This document shows positions 52,566-62,695 of a stretch of DNA of 64,000 nt, piece by piece (the first letter of the stretch is position 1; every line of letters begins with the position of its first letter). The notes under the pieces were generated by a model that was given only the letters and a program-made list of their open reading frames with translations, ran no database searches and had not been told where the DNA came from. Source of the stretch: Gracilariopsis chorda (taxonomy: Eukaryota; Rhodophyta; Florideophyceae; Gracilariales; Gracilariaceae); assembly GCA_003194525.1 (NCBI GenBank), contig NBIV01000213.1, positions 52,866 to 116,865 on the forward strand. The letters run 5' to 3'. Both the position numbers and the translations under genes were made by a program.

Positions 52566-55500
52566 CGACAGCCTCCAGAAAAACTATATTGTCTTTAACC
52601 ATCGTCCTGCCCAACACTGGCCTACCTGTCCGCATCAGAGATGTAGACTTCCTCATTTCAGATGAGGAAATGGCAGAGGTGCTCTTGGGAAGACCATTGC
52701 TCAAGGCCATGGGATTCGACCTCGCAAAGCACCTGCAAAATGTAGGTGGAGCGATCGACGTAAAATCCGAGGAGAAATTAAAGGCAAATACTATTCGGAT
52801 CTCCTCCACATCCTTTAGAGGGCTGAGTTATAGCAATGCGGACGACGACCCAGTGGAGCCCTCCGAGTGCCTACAAGCTGGATTTGGAACCGACTCAAAA
52901 TCCTTTATTCAGGAAGCAATGGATAAGGCAGTAGCCGACGCCAGAGAGAACGGTATTTCAGCGAAAAGTTCAGAATCGCTGAAGCTGCTGCTCGAAAGGC
53001 ACCGTGATTGTTTTAGGATCAAGCTCGGTCCAGACCCCCCGGCGAAGGTACGACCGTTTTCTGTTAAGCTTAAGCCAAACGCCAAGCCCTTCCGTTGCGT
53101 GCACCGGCGTTGAGCCCGCAACCAGAGAGTCTTTATCCGGCACACGATACAGCAGCTGGAGAAAAATCGAGCAGTCTACAAGATCCCCGGGGCGCATTGG
53201 ACTAGTCCTGCACTTGCCGTACCAAAACCCGGAACAGATAAACTCCGATTCACAGTCGACCTCCAAGGGACAAACGCAAAGACGATTCCGCTACAATAAT
53301 CAATGCCACATCTAGAGTCACTGCTTCAGGACTGCAGCGAGAGCGAATGTTTTGCAAACATCGACTTCACGCACGGCTACTGGCAAATCCCTCTAGACTC
53401 CAAGTCCCAGGAGATCATGGCAATACAAACTCCAGACGGAGTCTACTGCCCAACATGCACCCTCCAGGGTGGAACTGACTCTGGTTATCATTTTCAATCC
53501 GTCACCAGCGAACACTTCACCGAGAAGGTGAAGCACATGATACAGTGGTTGGATGATTTTCTAATGTACGGGAAGTCGGAAGATGAGCTGCTGGAAGACA
53601 TCGAAGCGCTTCTTAAAGTATGCAACGAAGTTGATTTCAAGGTCAACCTAGCCAAGTCCTGTTTCTATTGCAAGGAAGTTAGGTTTTGCGGTCGTATCAT
53701 AGCCAAAGATGGAGTTCGCTTCGATCCACGCAATATCGACGCCTTGCTTCAGATGCGGAAACCCAAGATGGGTAGCAAACTTCAAAAGCGTATTTGCCCC
53801 ACGAATTGGATGAGAAACTCGATCCCGAACTTTTCGAAGATAATCCAACCGCTTCATAACCTGCTCGAAGACGCGTACAAGAAAGCCGGCAAAAGGACCA
53901 AGAAAGCAGTGGGACAGATACGCATTAGCGACTCGTGGGGGACCGATCACACTGCTGCATTTGAGAACGTGGTATCACAAATGGCCGCAGCTACTAGACT
54001 TTCACTTCCGAAAAACGGTCACCGGGTTTGGTTGTTCACTGACGCCTCTGACTCTCACTGGTCTGCTATCCTCACGCAATCCCCTACTGGCGAAGAGTCA
54101 AAGCCAGTGGACGAACAGCAGTATGAGCCTATGTGCTTCATCTCGGGCGCATTCAAGGGATCCTCAGAGCGATGGAGCGTCCCGGAGAAAAAGGGTTATG
54201 CCATTGTCAAAGCGATGTGTCGTATGAACTACTTGACAGCCGGAAGAACCACATCTATCTACACAGACCACGCAAATGTGGTGTATATATACGATCCATA
54301 CGGTCGAAACCCCTGTATCGCACGGTATACGGCGAATAAGCTTATGCACTGGGCCTTGAAGTTGAGCGCGTTTCGGTACATTATCGAACATGTCCCAGGG
54401 GAGAAGAACGTCTGGGCGGACCTATTGACCAGATAGGCCGTGTAGCCAAAAAATATCGTGACTCCAACAGTAGTAGGAAAACTCTGTGCGCTAATGGTCG
54501 CACTAATGAACCCCACTCTCATCGACGAACTAGACTGGCCCACGGAGCAGGATATCAACAAGTGGCAGGTCTCTCACTCCATGGAAGCTCCTCCAGCTCT
54601 CTCCAAGATATCTAGGCCCTGGAAGTGCTGTGCTGGAAAAATCTGGATCCCCGAGTCAGATTCCCATCTCTGGCTTCGCATCTTGGTTGCAGTGCCCACC
54701 GGGCGAGGAGGACACCGAGCATACGAGCCAACGAAGGCATCAATTGCCGAGCTATTCTGGTGGAAAAATCTCACAAAAGACCTCCATCAGTTTGTCGGAT
54801 ACTGTTACCACTGCATAGCAACGGAGTCGAGCTCCGTGGTACCGAGACCCGTTGGTCATGGTCTACATGCCAGCAAGCCAAACGAGATGATCCCTTTGAC
54901 TACTGCTTCATGAAGAAGGGAGATGGAGATTTACTCTATGTTTTGATCATTAAGGACGACTTTTCCGTATATGTATGGTTAAAGGCTACCACCGAAGCCA
55001 ACGCTGACACTACAGTTGCGACAATTTTGGACTGGTTCGCCTCCTTCGGCGTATCAAGGTGAGGGATATCAAACCAGGGTAGTAATTTCAAAAATAAGCT
55101 TATGGAACGAGTTTCAGAAGCCCTGAAGGCCCAACATCATTTCACATTACCCTATTGCCCGTGGAGCAACGGATCCGTAGAAGTCGTATGCCGCGAGCTA
55201 TTCAGAACAACTCGCACTTAACTTTCCGAATTCCAACTCCCACACACCGCTTGAGCATCCGTGCTGCCCATCATTCAGTCCGCTCTCAACAATGCCCCAA
55301 CTCGAAGACTGAACGGAAACTGCCCGCTAACGGTTTTCACCAGCCTCCCTAGAGATTCTCCACTGAATGCCATTGTCAGAAAAAATAATGTAAAAGCCGT
55401 GGATAGTCTCGACGTGGAAATGCGAAAAGCAGTTTTGGACGTAAAAAGGTTACAACATTCTCTCTCTAAGTTGCATAGGGATTGCGCTGAGCGATCAAAG

Positions 55501-56021
55501 AAGCAGAGGAATTCTTCAGTCGACTCCCACAACTGTAAGACAGGCGCACGTCCCATCAACTTTGTCGAAGGAGATTTCGTCCTCCACCGTGTCCTGCAAA
55601 GGAATACCGGACACAAGCTAAACCTGAAGTGGTTTGGGCCCTTCGCATCCTACTTTGTCGAGACAATTACGTTTTTGAGGTTGAGGACCTACTCACGAGC
55701 AAGAAAGAATGGGTCCATGGGCGCAGACTGAAATTGTCCTGCATCAAAGATTTCGAAGTCACTCAGGATATCAGAGACTATCTCGCCTATCAGGCAAACG
55801 AATTGCTGACGATCGAGGAGTTTCAGGATATTCGAAGAAAGGACGGCGTACTACAACTACTCGTGAAATGGAAGGGTTTCAGTGATCGCGAGACAGATTG
55901 GGTCTCCCTAGACTCCCTACAGCAAGACGTACCTGTCTTGTCGAAAGAGTACATTGAAGAACTACGCACATCAGGGACGCACCGACAACGCCGAATCGCC
56001 CGAAACATCGACATTAAATAA
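52566..56021 (+). pseudogene. pol: Gypsy-3B pol with chromodomain
   Basis: Same frame structure as copy A: stops at TGA 53111-53113, TAA 53297-53299, TAG 54434-54436 and TAG 54443-54445, a frameshift in the integrase near 54895, and TGA 55060-55062. RT and RNase H form one 377-codon stretch (53303-54436) with WLDD, LFTDASDSHW and IYTDHANVVY. Integrase core reads YVLIIKDDFS and YCPWSNGSVE, with SNQG for the second Asp. The chromodomain is at about 55830-55950. The frameshift after WLDD in copy A is absent here. Confidence 0.85.
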
Positions 56022-56049
56022 CCGAATTAGACATTCGATTATGGGGGAC

Positions 56050-56413
56050 TGTTGGTGTATCGAGCGAATCAAAACGTTGCCAGAAGCGAAGAGGCCCTTC
56101 TTAGGAAGCTATTGTTTCCATTCCGGATGTGGAACTCCGATAGTTCAAATTCAATCTAGCGCTAACTGTGCAACCTACGCAGTAGTAGGGGGAACCTAGT
56201 AGGTTCCACGGGACGCAGCCCACGCAACAAGTGAAAACGAGTTCTGCTCCAGTTACAGCGCAGAATAAAAGCCTGAAATCCAGTTGCAGGTGCCAGGAGG
56301 ACGGAAGTAACCTCGGATAGTCTTCTGAGGACTTGTGCCTGTTCCCTGTGCCGTTCTAGCGCTACGCGAGTCTACTGTCGGCTATCTTTTCTGCGCAGCG
56401 TACCGGATCAAAA
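56050..56413 (+). repeat. Gypsy-3B 3' LTR
   Basis: 364 bp, reverse-complement match to the copy A LTRs over its full length, with scattered differences. Confidence 0.9.
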
Positions 56414-56773
56414 CGTATGCAGCGGTTGATTCCGCAAATCCTGTCCTTATCGTATCAATTGTTTCCAGTCAGCCCCCCATGTTCTACTCGCAACTCTCCT
56501 GAGTACTCTGTATCGGTTACGATATTTGTGAGCAATCTGCTCTAGATGAGTTCTGAAGCTGAGCCTGGAGTGCAGCACTACTCGTAGGAGCCTTGCAATT
56601 TCTGCTGGCGCAACGTGTGCGGTAACGAATTCAAGCATATAGGCCGCTTTTTTCGGTTTCCACCGCCTCTTAATGAACGGCACCACGACTTTTTTCGATG
56701 CGTTCGTCCTTATGTCGTGCATTTTGCAATACTCCTGTAGGTGTTTCATTGCGGACTGGGGCACTATTAGGGA
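56414..56773 (-). pseudogene. LINE-1w RT thumb segment
   Basis: Minus-strand sequence with LQEYCKMHDIRTNASKK and VVLHSRLSFRTHLEQ, matching the conserved region after the LINE RT active site (L-x3-C-x-N-x2-K, then L-x-F-x2-H). It ends where Gypsy-3B's LTR begins and continues, in frame, from 62696. Confidence 0.78.
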
Positions 56774-56779
56774 CTTTTC

Positions 56780-57208
56780 TGGCCTAATTGTGATGATATT
56801 TTATTGGAGCGGGTGGTAGCGAGACGCATTGTAATTGATGGATAGTATGTTACAGAGTGCGCACGCTGAATTTGGTGAATTGTGCATTGGTGGTGGTGAG
56901 ACAGAAATCAAGTTTGAGAATTGCGTAGGTGACAGTGATCTGATTTGAATTCTCGAAAGAGTCGTTTCAAACGAGACTGAGTGGGTTGAATGTGACACCC
57001 AATTCTGAAACGGACAAAAGGACAGATCAGAACAAATTTGTTTCCGTATAAGAGATGCTGCATTTCGGCACAAACGAGTCCTTCATCTCGAAACACAAAA
57101 CACAACGTCGTTCAGAACAGTCTTCGTGCTCTCGGTGTTGTTTCATTGCCGTGGTTCATTTCTTTCCTACGTTCAAAACCACGTTTTTGGTTTTCTCTCT
57201 GGTTTAAG
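56780..57208 (+). repeat. Split direct repeat A1
   Basis: From TGGCCTAATTG to CTGGTTTAAG, 429 bp, matching A2 (62026-62454) with scattered differences. Confidence 0.93.
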
Positions 57209-57232
57209 TTGGTTTGCTTTAACTGCCTCAAC

Positions 57233-58480
57233 ATGTCCAAATCAGATGACATTCATCCTGAAAGACAGATTGTGCCGCTCAAATACAGAAACCTTCAATC
57301 AGTCTCCATTGACACGCTTTGTACTGCAAATCACAGCGCCTTGAAGAACATTGTCTCCACCGCTCCAAATCATGTTCGTAGTCAAGTTTCTGCTGTGCCA
57401 AGAAGTGTGTACAAACTTCTGGCTATTGTTCTTGCTTGGCGAGAAAATATGCTTGCAAGCAGAGGCAACAGTACTGAACCCGCGGATGATTTACGTGAAA
57501 TAGAAAGAATGTTCTCGTTATCCGTTGAGGATCTTGACAAAATGGCATTCAGCAACCTCCTGGACTTGGTTAGGCTTGTTGAAACCTGTACGCGCCTCGA
57601 TTCGAAACTCAGTCCGAGAGCGTATGATTCAGATGACGCAAAGGTTTGTAGTCTCATTCTCAAATGGCAGCTGGGGGCAACTCGTGCAGCTCTCGAACGA
57701 AGAGACATGGATCAGGTAGACGATATTACGCAGGCTCCAACGCAAATTCTGGACGATACGCCTCCAGCGCCCAAAAGGCCCAACCCTTTGGATGACCTAC
57801 TGCCTCAAGATGTGAACACAAAGAGACAAAAGATTCATCATGTCGCTGGAGTCCCCACTGGAGAAGGTGACTAAGAAGCACAGGATTTTTATTCAAGGCT
57901 CGGAGGCCCAACGCCCGTACGTCCGAGCCAACTTGCAGCGTATCCGGGCCACTCTTCCGTGCTCCTCAACTTTCAGCAACTCATGGGGCCATCTATTCTT
58001 CACTCTTTCTGCCAAGAAGGTCTGAATATCGAATTGGTAGTCCGAAATGTCAGATGGACGCGCCAGTCGGACGGAAGACCCTTCAGCTCAGAAGTAGAAG
58101 CCCTCAATTTGGCGAGATGTCTTCACGTTCACTTCTGCACATTCGCGACCATGGAAGAAGCAGTCACAAAAGCTCCATGGACGGAAGTAGCCCTTCGAAG
58201 ACTCTGGGCTCTCTTGGAAGTAGAGAATTTGACTTCCGGGCCCAGTCCGTTAACTCGCGACGAAGCTTTACAACATGTCCTACCTTCTCTGGAAGTGTAT
58301 CCCGACACTGGTATAAGAGTTCCAGCTATGCGTTCAATCGTCAACCGGCACATATCTGCAGCATCAAGGGCTCGAAATGCGGTACGAAGTTTAGCGAAGC
58401 GACCAACGAGGGGACCTCAAAGACCCAAGAGACCCAGAGCAAATCATCGCGACAACACCACCGAAACACCTCAGTTGTAA
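57233..58480 (+). pseudogene. Gag-like ORF1 of the PAT-like element
   Basis: From ATG 57233, 25 bases past A1, to the stop at 58478-58480 in one frame with a single break, TAA 57872-57874. The first 213 codons are intact. The protein has no zinc knuckle; it is Arg/Lys/Pro-rich near its end (RPTRGPQRPKRPRANHR), which could bind RNA. The last 427 bases overlap the open frame of the RT ORF. Its function as the particle protein is inferred from position. Confidence 0.65.
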
Positions 58481-60627
58481 TTGATCCTGTCAGGCCTCGA
58501 ACCTTTCCTTTGACTCAGTTTCTACGAAAAGGGCCCCTTTGCGGCGCTGGATCGCACATTACTGAAGTTCTCGCTTCTCTAGATTTCTTTTTCCTCGGGT
58601 ACAGTAAGCCTAAAAGCTTCAACAATATCCCCCGAACTCAAACCAGAGCAGCAGTCCGTTCGATCGTGAAGAGACATTCTGACTTCACCAAGGCCTACGG
58701 ACGTCACGAAGTGCAGAGCCTCTCTTTCCCACGCTGGGTCGCAAGGAAGTCCACCAAAATTCTTCATGTTGAAGACGAGCTCGTACGAGACTCTACTCAG
58801 TTCCTTCATTCTCTCCAGTCGGCGGGTCTAGTACGGGGTGATTTTACGATGATTCGGGCCGCTCGTCTGGACTTGCCAGCCGAGACGTCATCTGATCATT
58901 CTGTTTGGACCAGCCGAATGCCAACACAAGTCCAGCGTTTGTTTCTCGGGGATGGTTTCAATCAGCTTCTCCAAACCATTCAAATGTACATATCAAGTGC
59001 TGACGTTCCACCACCTCGCATCCACTGTGCTCCGAATCAATACCCTCAAATGCTACTCCGCCTCTCTGATTCTGGAATGTTGCAGTGGTCACTTGTTGAT
59101 GAAGAGAATACTTCATATAGGGAGCTTGCGAACCATCTTACCATGACTTCGTTTGCTGTCGTGAAAGATGAACAGAAAGACCGGTTAATCAGCTGGCCGA
59201 GGGTGCAAAACATTTGCATTCCTCACTCACCTCACGTGTCTCTGCCTAACCCTGGAAATTTTTCTGCTGTACTTCTCTCTGATACGACACCCGGTTTGTC
59301 CAGCTTTTTCCTTGACATCTCAAATATGTTCCACAACATTCGTCTTCCCTTCAACCTAGCCGCTTTGTTCCCTTTGGCTCAGATTGCATTTGGAGATCTT
59401 CCCGGAAAACTCCAAAGATACATCGAACGATCCTTGGGTTTCAGGCCCCGTCAAGCTCAGAAGATGCGACCCTGTCAACGTACATTGCCAATCGGATTCA
59501 AATGGTCAGTCTTTATTGGACATACCTTTGTCGAGTCATGCTACGTCGAAGCTTTTCGCATTTTTCAAGACACATCGCGCACACTCGGATTTACATCCAC
59601 TTTCCCTTTCCCAATCCTTTTGCACAAACAGAACGGCACAATGAAGTTGACATCGAACTGTTCCTTGATACTACACATTATTGATGACCTCAACTTCGTA
59701 CTTGCAGGATGGAGCGACCAGGATGCCATAAGGCTCCAAAACCTCGTTGAGTCTGTGCTTCAACGGAACCAGTTACCTATCAAACGTGCAAAGTCACCAC
59801 CACCCGGTGAACTGGAAAAGAATCAGCTCACGTTCATGGGATGGAACTGGTGCCTACAAAGACACATCTTGCGACCGAAACTAGAAAAGTTGAACTCTGC
59901 GCTCACAAGCGTATCCGCGATCATCAAGTCCCCCTTGGAAGAATCAAGAGTTCGTTCATCTGTGGGAAAACTTATTTGGATCGCTTTAGGATGCCGGCCT
60001 TTGCTCTCTATTCTTTATCGCACCTTTCAATTTCTGGAACAGCCTTCGAAGGTCAACAACTCAATTCAAGTCGCCGTTTTTCGAGAGCTAACATTGCTGG
60101 CAAGACTGCTCCCGCTTTCATCCATTCGTCTCAATAGACCTTACTGGAATCATGTCATCGCCATCGACGCCTCCCCCAACGCCGGAGCAGTTGTGTATAC
60201 TAAAGCCAACACTTTGTGGATATCGAATTTTACTGCCCTTGCTTTTGAAGGCCCGTCTGTGAATGCAAGCGCAATGCTGTCTTACTTTGTTCAAAATCAC
60301 CACTGGAAGACAGCTTTTGTTCACAAATGGCGAAGAGATGAACATATTAATGTTCTTGAAGCACATACTGCAGTCCTTGCTTTGGAATGGGCAGCCTCCT
60401 TTGACATAACTGGTCTGCGCGTCCTGATACTTTCGGATTCTATGGTTACTATTGGCGCCTTTCGAAAGGGCTGCTCTTCATCTTCGAGTCTGTGTCTCCC
60501 ATGTCGACGATACGCAGGAGTGTGCATCGCTCACGACTTGGAACCTTTGTTCGTTCACGTACCTACAACCCTAAACCCCGCCGACGGCCCTTCTCGACCA
60601 CGTTTTAAGGCGGGAAGCTATGAGTAG
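58054..60627 (+). CDS. RT-RNase H of the PAT-like element, intact
   Basis: 857-codon ORF from ATG 58054; as the first ~140 codons overlap ORF1 in another frame, the true start may be further in. RT motif A is FFLDISNMFHNI, motif C is HIIDDLNFV with both Asp present. RNase H has AIDASPNAGAVVY, HINVLEAHTAVLALEWA, LILSDSMVTIG and NPADGPSRP, so its four acidic residues are in place. The stop TAG (60625-60627) overlaps the ATG of the recombinase ORF in ATGAGTAG, a layout that suits termination-reinitiation. It is the only complete RT in the window without a stop. Confidence 0.88.
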   Translation: MDAPVGRKTLQLRSRSPQFGEMSSRSLLHIRDHGRSSHKSSMDGSSPSKTLGSLGSREFDFRAQSVNSRRSFTTCPTFSGSVSRHWYKSSSYAFNRQPAHICSIKGSKCGTKFSEATNEGTSKTQETQSKSSRQHHRNTSVVIDPVRPRTFPLTQFLRKGPLCGAGSHITEVLASLDFFFLGYSKPKSFNNIPRTQTRAAVRSIVKRHSDFTKAYGRHEVQSLSFPRWVARKSTKILHVEDELVRDSTQFLHSLQSAGLVRGDFTMIRAARLDLPAETSSDHSVWTSRMPTQVQRLFLGDGFNQLLQTIQMYISSADVPPPRIHCAPNQYPQMLLRLSDSGMLQWSLVDEENTSYRELANHLTMTSFAVVKDEQKDRLISWPRVQNICIPHSPHVSLPNPGNFSAVLLSDTTPGLSSFFLDISNMFHNIRLPFNLAALFPLAQIAFGDLPGKLQRYIERSLGFRPRQAQKMRPCQRTLPIGFKWSVFIGHTFVESCYVEAFRIFQDTSRTLGFTSTFPFPILLHKQNGTMKLTSNCSLILHIIDDLNFVLAGWSDQDAIRLQNLVESVLQRNQLPIKRAKSPPPGELEKNQLTFMGWNWCLQRHILRPKLEKLNSALTSVSAIIKSPLEESRVRSSVGKLIWIALGCRPLLSILYRTFQFLEQPSKVNNSIQVAVFRELTLLARLLPLSSIRLNRPYWNHVIAIDASPNAGAVVYTKANTLWISNFTALAFEGPSVNASAMLSYFVQNHHWKTAFVHKWRRDEHINVLEAHTAVLALEWAASFDITGLRVLILSDSMVTIGAFRKGCSSSSSLCLPCRRYAGVCIAHDLEPLFVHVPTTLNPADGPSRPRFKAGSYE

Positions 60628-61756
60628 CGTACGGCTTCCATCCAGGCCGACTCACGCAGAAAAAGATTCAGCCAGGATGAACCCCATTGCAAGGCCACGA
60701 CTCAGGGTCTCTCACATTGCATTTGAACGGCAATGGAAGAAATCGCTTATCAGTAACTTCGGCATCCAGAAGAAAAGCTTGAAGCATCGAGAGACCAGCA
60801 GCAGATATTTTCGCACTCCCAATCGAATGGACGATTTCAAACTTCCTACGGAAAATTTCTTCGAGAAGTATCCACTTATTGCCGCCACCCTGTCTCCGAA
60901 TACACGAGATTTGTATGTTAATGCGTACACTGATTTCAAACATTCGCTCCGATATATACCGTGTTCGCCAAACGAGCTTGATGAGTGCTTTGTCGATTAT
61001 TTGCACGAAGAGTGCAATGAGAACCGTTCAGCAGGTCAACGTCAACAGGTAGTCTATGCTCTAGCCTTTCTGTCGTTATCTGTACCCTCCTCAGACCTCC
61101 ATTTCAAGTTATCTCGACGAGCATTGATTGGTTGGAATAAGTTGAACCCTCCTTTATCCGCATTTCCTCTTACAAAGCTCTTCATGATGGCTTTTGCTCA
61201 ATATTTCATCTCTCAGAATTGTTTGCACGCTGCAGTTGCACTTTGCGTATAATGGTGTACCTACATGAGAGCCTCGGAGGTTCTTGCACTACGTAGATGT
61301 GATGTGGTTCTACCTCAAGATGTGCGTATTTCCCACGCTGGAGGCCAGATCATCGGGATTAATATTGAGAAATCAAAGACTGGTCCCATGCAGTTTACAC
61401 CGATTCGAGACAAAGTTGTGATAACCCTGTTGCAAAGTTACCTCGAAAGTCTCTCAGGCCACTCAGAGTCAACCTTATTTGACTTGCATTATGAGAAGTA
61501 TAACTTGCTTTTTAAACAAGCCGCTCAGCATTTTGGTATACAGTCAAATCGATTCACTACGCATTGAGCAAGAATTGGGGGTGCGCTTACCGATTTCCTT
61601 GCTGGCTATTCTGCGAAAACTATTGCGCTTACGGGCAGATGGAAATCGTTTTCGTCACTGCAAAGGTATTTAACGAACGGCCGTTCTGCCGTTACTCGAA
61701 TCAAAATTTCAACCGAGATGCAAACCCGAGTTTTTGGCTACGCAGATTGTTTTGAC
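60620..61756 (+). pseudogene. Tyrosine recombinase of the PAT-like element, two stops
   Basis: One frame from ATG 60620 to TGA 61754-61756, interrupted by TAA 61250-61252 and TGA 61565-61567. The N-terminal core-binding domain covers about 60840-61245. The catalytic domain has MRASEVLALR (first Arg), EKSKTGPMQF (beta-strand Lys region), TTH-stop-ARIGGA (His and second Arg), GRWKS and the nucleophile Tyr at 61667-61669 (LQRYL). All catalytic residues survive; only the two stops break it. This enzyme would integrate a circular cDNA intermediate. Confidence 0.85.
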
Positions 61757-61843
61757 AAACTTCTATGGCAATGTCTTAATTACAAAGACGTTGAAATTCT
61801 CAGAACCCGCAACGAGTAAATTACTCTCATTTTGGGATTGGCA

Positions 61844-62025
61844 AGGCAAGGCCAAACCTTGCAATGTTGCGACTCGGAGTCACAACAATCCCCTTTCACG
61901 ACGATTGGGTTGCCTTGCGTACAAGCGAAAGAACATTTCCTGGTGCACATCCAGGAAATCCGACATCGTGTAAACTTTGGTTCTTCAACAGCAATGATGT
62001 TCTGGCCGCGTACAGAGCGTAATAA
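61844..62025 (+). repeat. Split direct repeat B1
   Basis: 182 bp from AGGCAAGGCC to GAGCGTAATAA; direct match to B2 at 62503-62684. Confidence 0.93.
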
Positions 62026-62454
62026 TGGCCTAATTGTGATGATATTTTATTGGAGCGGGTGGTAGCGAGACGCATTGTAATTGATGGATAGTATGTTACA
62101 GAGTGTGCACGCTGAATTTGGTGAATTGTGCATTGGTGGTGGTGAGACAGAAATCAAGTTTGAGAATTGCGTAGGTAACAGTGATCTGATTTGAATACTC
62201 GAAAGAGTCGTTTCAAATGAGACTGAGTGGGTTGAATGTGACACCCAATTCTGAAACGGACAAAAGGACAGATCAGAACAAATTTGTTTCCGTATAAGAG
62301 ATGCTGCATTTCGGCAAAAACGAGTCCTTCATCTCGAAACACAAAACATAACGTCGTTCAGAACAGTCTTCGTGCTCTCGGTGTTGTTTCATTGCCGTGG
62401 TTCTTTTCTTTTCTACGTTCAAAACCACGGTTTTGGTTTTCTCTCTGGTTTAAG
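62026..62454 (+). repeat. Split direct repeat A2
   Basis: Direct copy of A1, abutting B1 without a gap. Confidence 0.93.
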
Positions 62455-62502
62455 CCCAAAACCCTCCCAACCTTTTTAATTGTTCTATTGCGCTATTTAG
62501 CC

Positions 62503-62684
62503 AGGCAAGGCCAAACCTTGCACTGTTGCGACTCGGAGTCACAACAATCCCCTTTCAAGACGATTGGGTTGCCTTGCGTACAAGCGAAAGAACATTTCCT
62601 GGTGCACATCCATGCAATCCGACATCGTGTAAACTTTGGTTCTTCAACAGCAATGATGTTCTGGCCGCGTACAGAGCGTAATAA
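62503..62684 (+). repeat. Split direct repeat B2
   Basis: Direct copy of B1; separated from A2 by 48 bp instead of lying flush against it. Confidence 0.93.
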
Positions 62685-62695
62685 AAGGTCTTTTC

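Larger units (their letters stand above)
52566..56413 (+). mobile_element. Gypsy-3 copy B: 5'-truncated, plus strand
   Basis: Near-identical inverted counterpart of 41.0-44.8 kb. Homology begins abruptly at CGACAGCCTCC (52566) inside the protease region; gag, primer site and 5' LTR are missing. The 3' LTR is at 56050-56413, preceded by the polypurine tract ATTATGGGGGAC. Its final CA is AA. Truncation at the 5' end is unusual for an LTR element and points to a deletion or to a DNA-level duplication. Confidence 0.9.
56780..62689 (+). mobile_element. PAT-like tyrosine-recombinase retrotransposon with split direct repeats
   Basis: Layout: repeat A1 (56780-57208), three ORFs, repeat B1 (61844-62025), A2 (62026-62454), 48-bp spacer, B2 (62503-62684). 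A1 and A2 are both 429 bp, B1 and B2 both 182 bp. This A1-ORFs-B1-A2-B2 order is the split direct repeat structure of PAT, Ngaro and Kangaroo elements. CTTTTC lies immediately before A1 (56774-56779) and at 62690-62695. The element sits inside a LINE RT reading frame, which is restored exactly when it is removed. Confidence 0.9.

Noticed and set aside
52468..52809. 113-codon minus-strand frame as a host gene
   Set aside because: It straddles the left edge of Gypsy-3B and is antisense to pol; only the part left of 52566 is relevant, as LINE sequence.
57038..57232. Upstream extension of ORF1 into repeat A1
   Set aside because: The open frame continues upstream only by chance through the terminal repeat; ATG 57233 just after A1 is the natural start.
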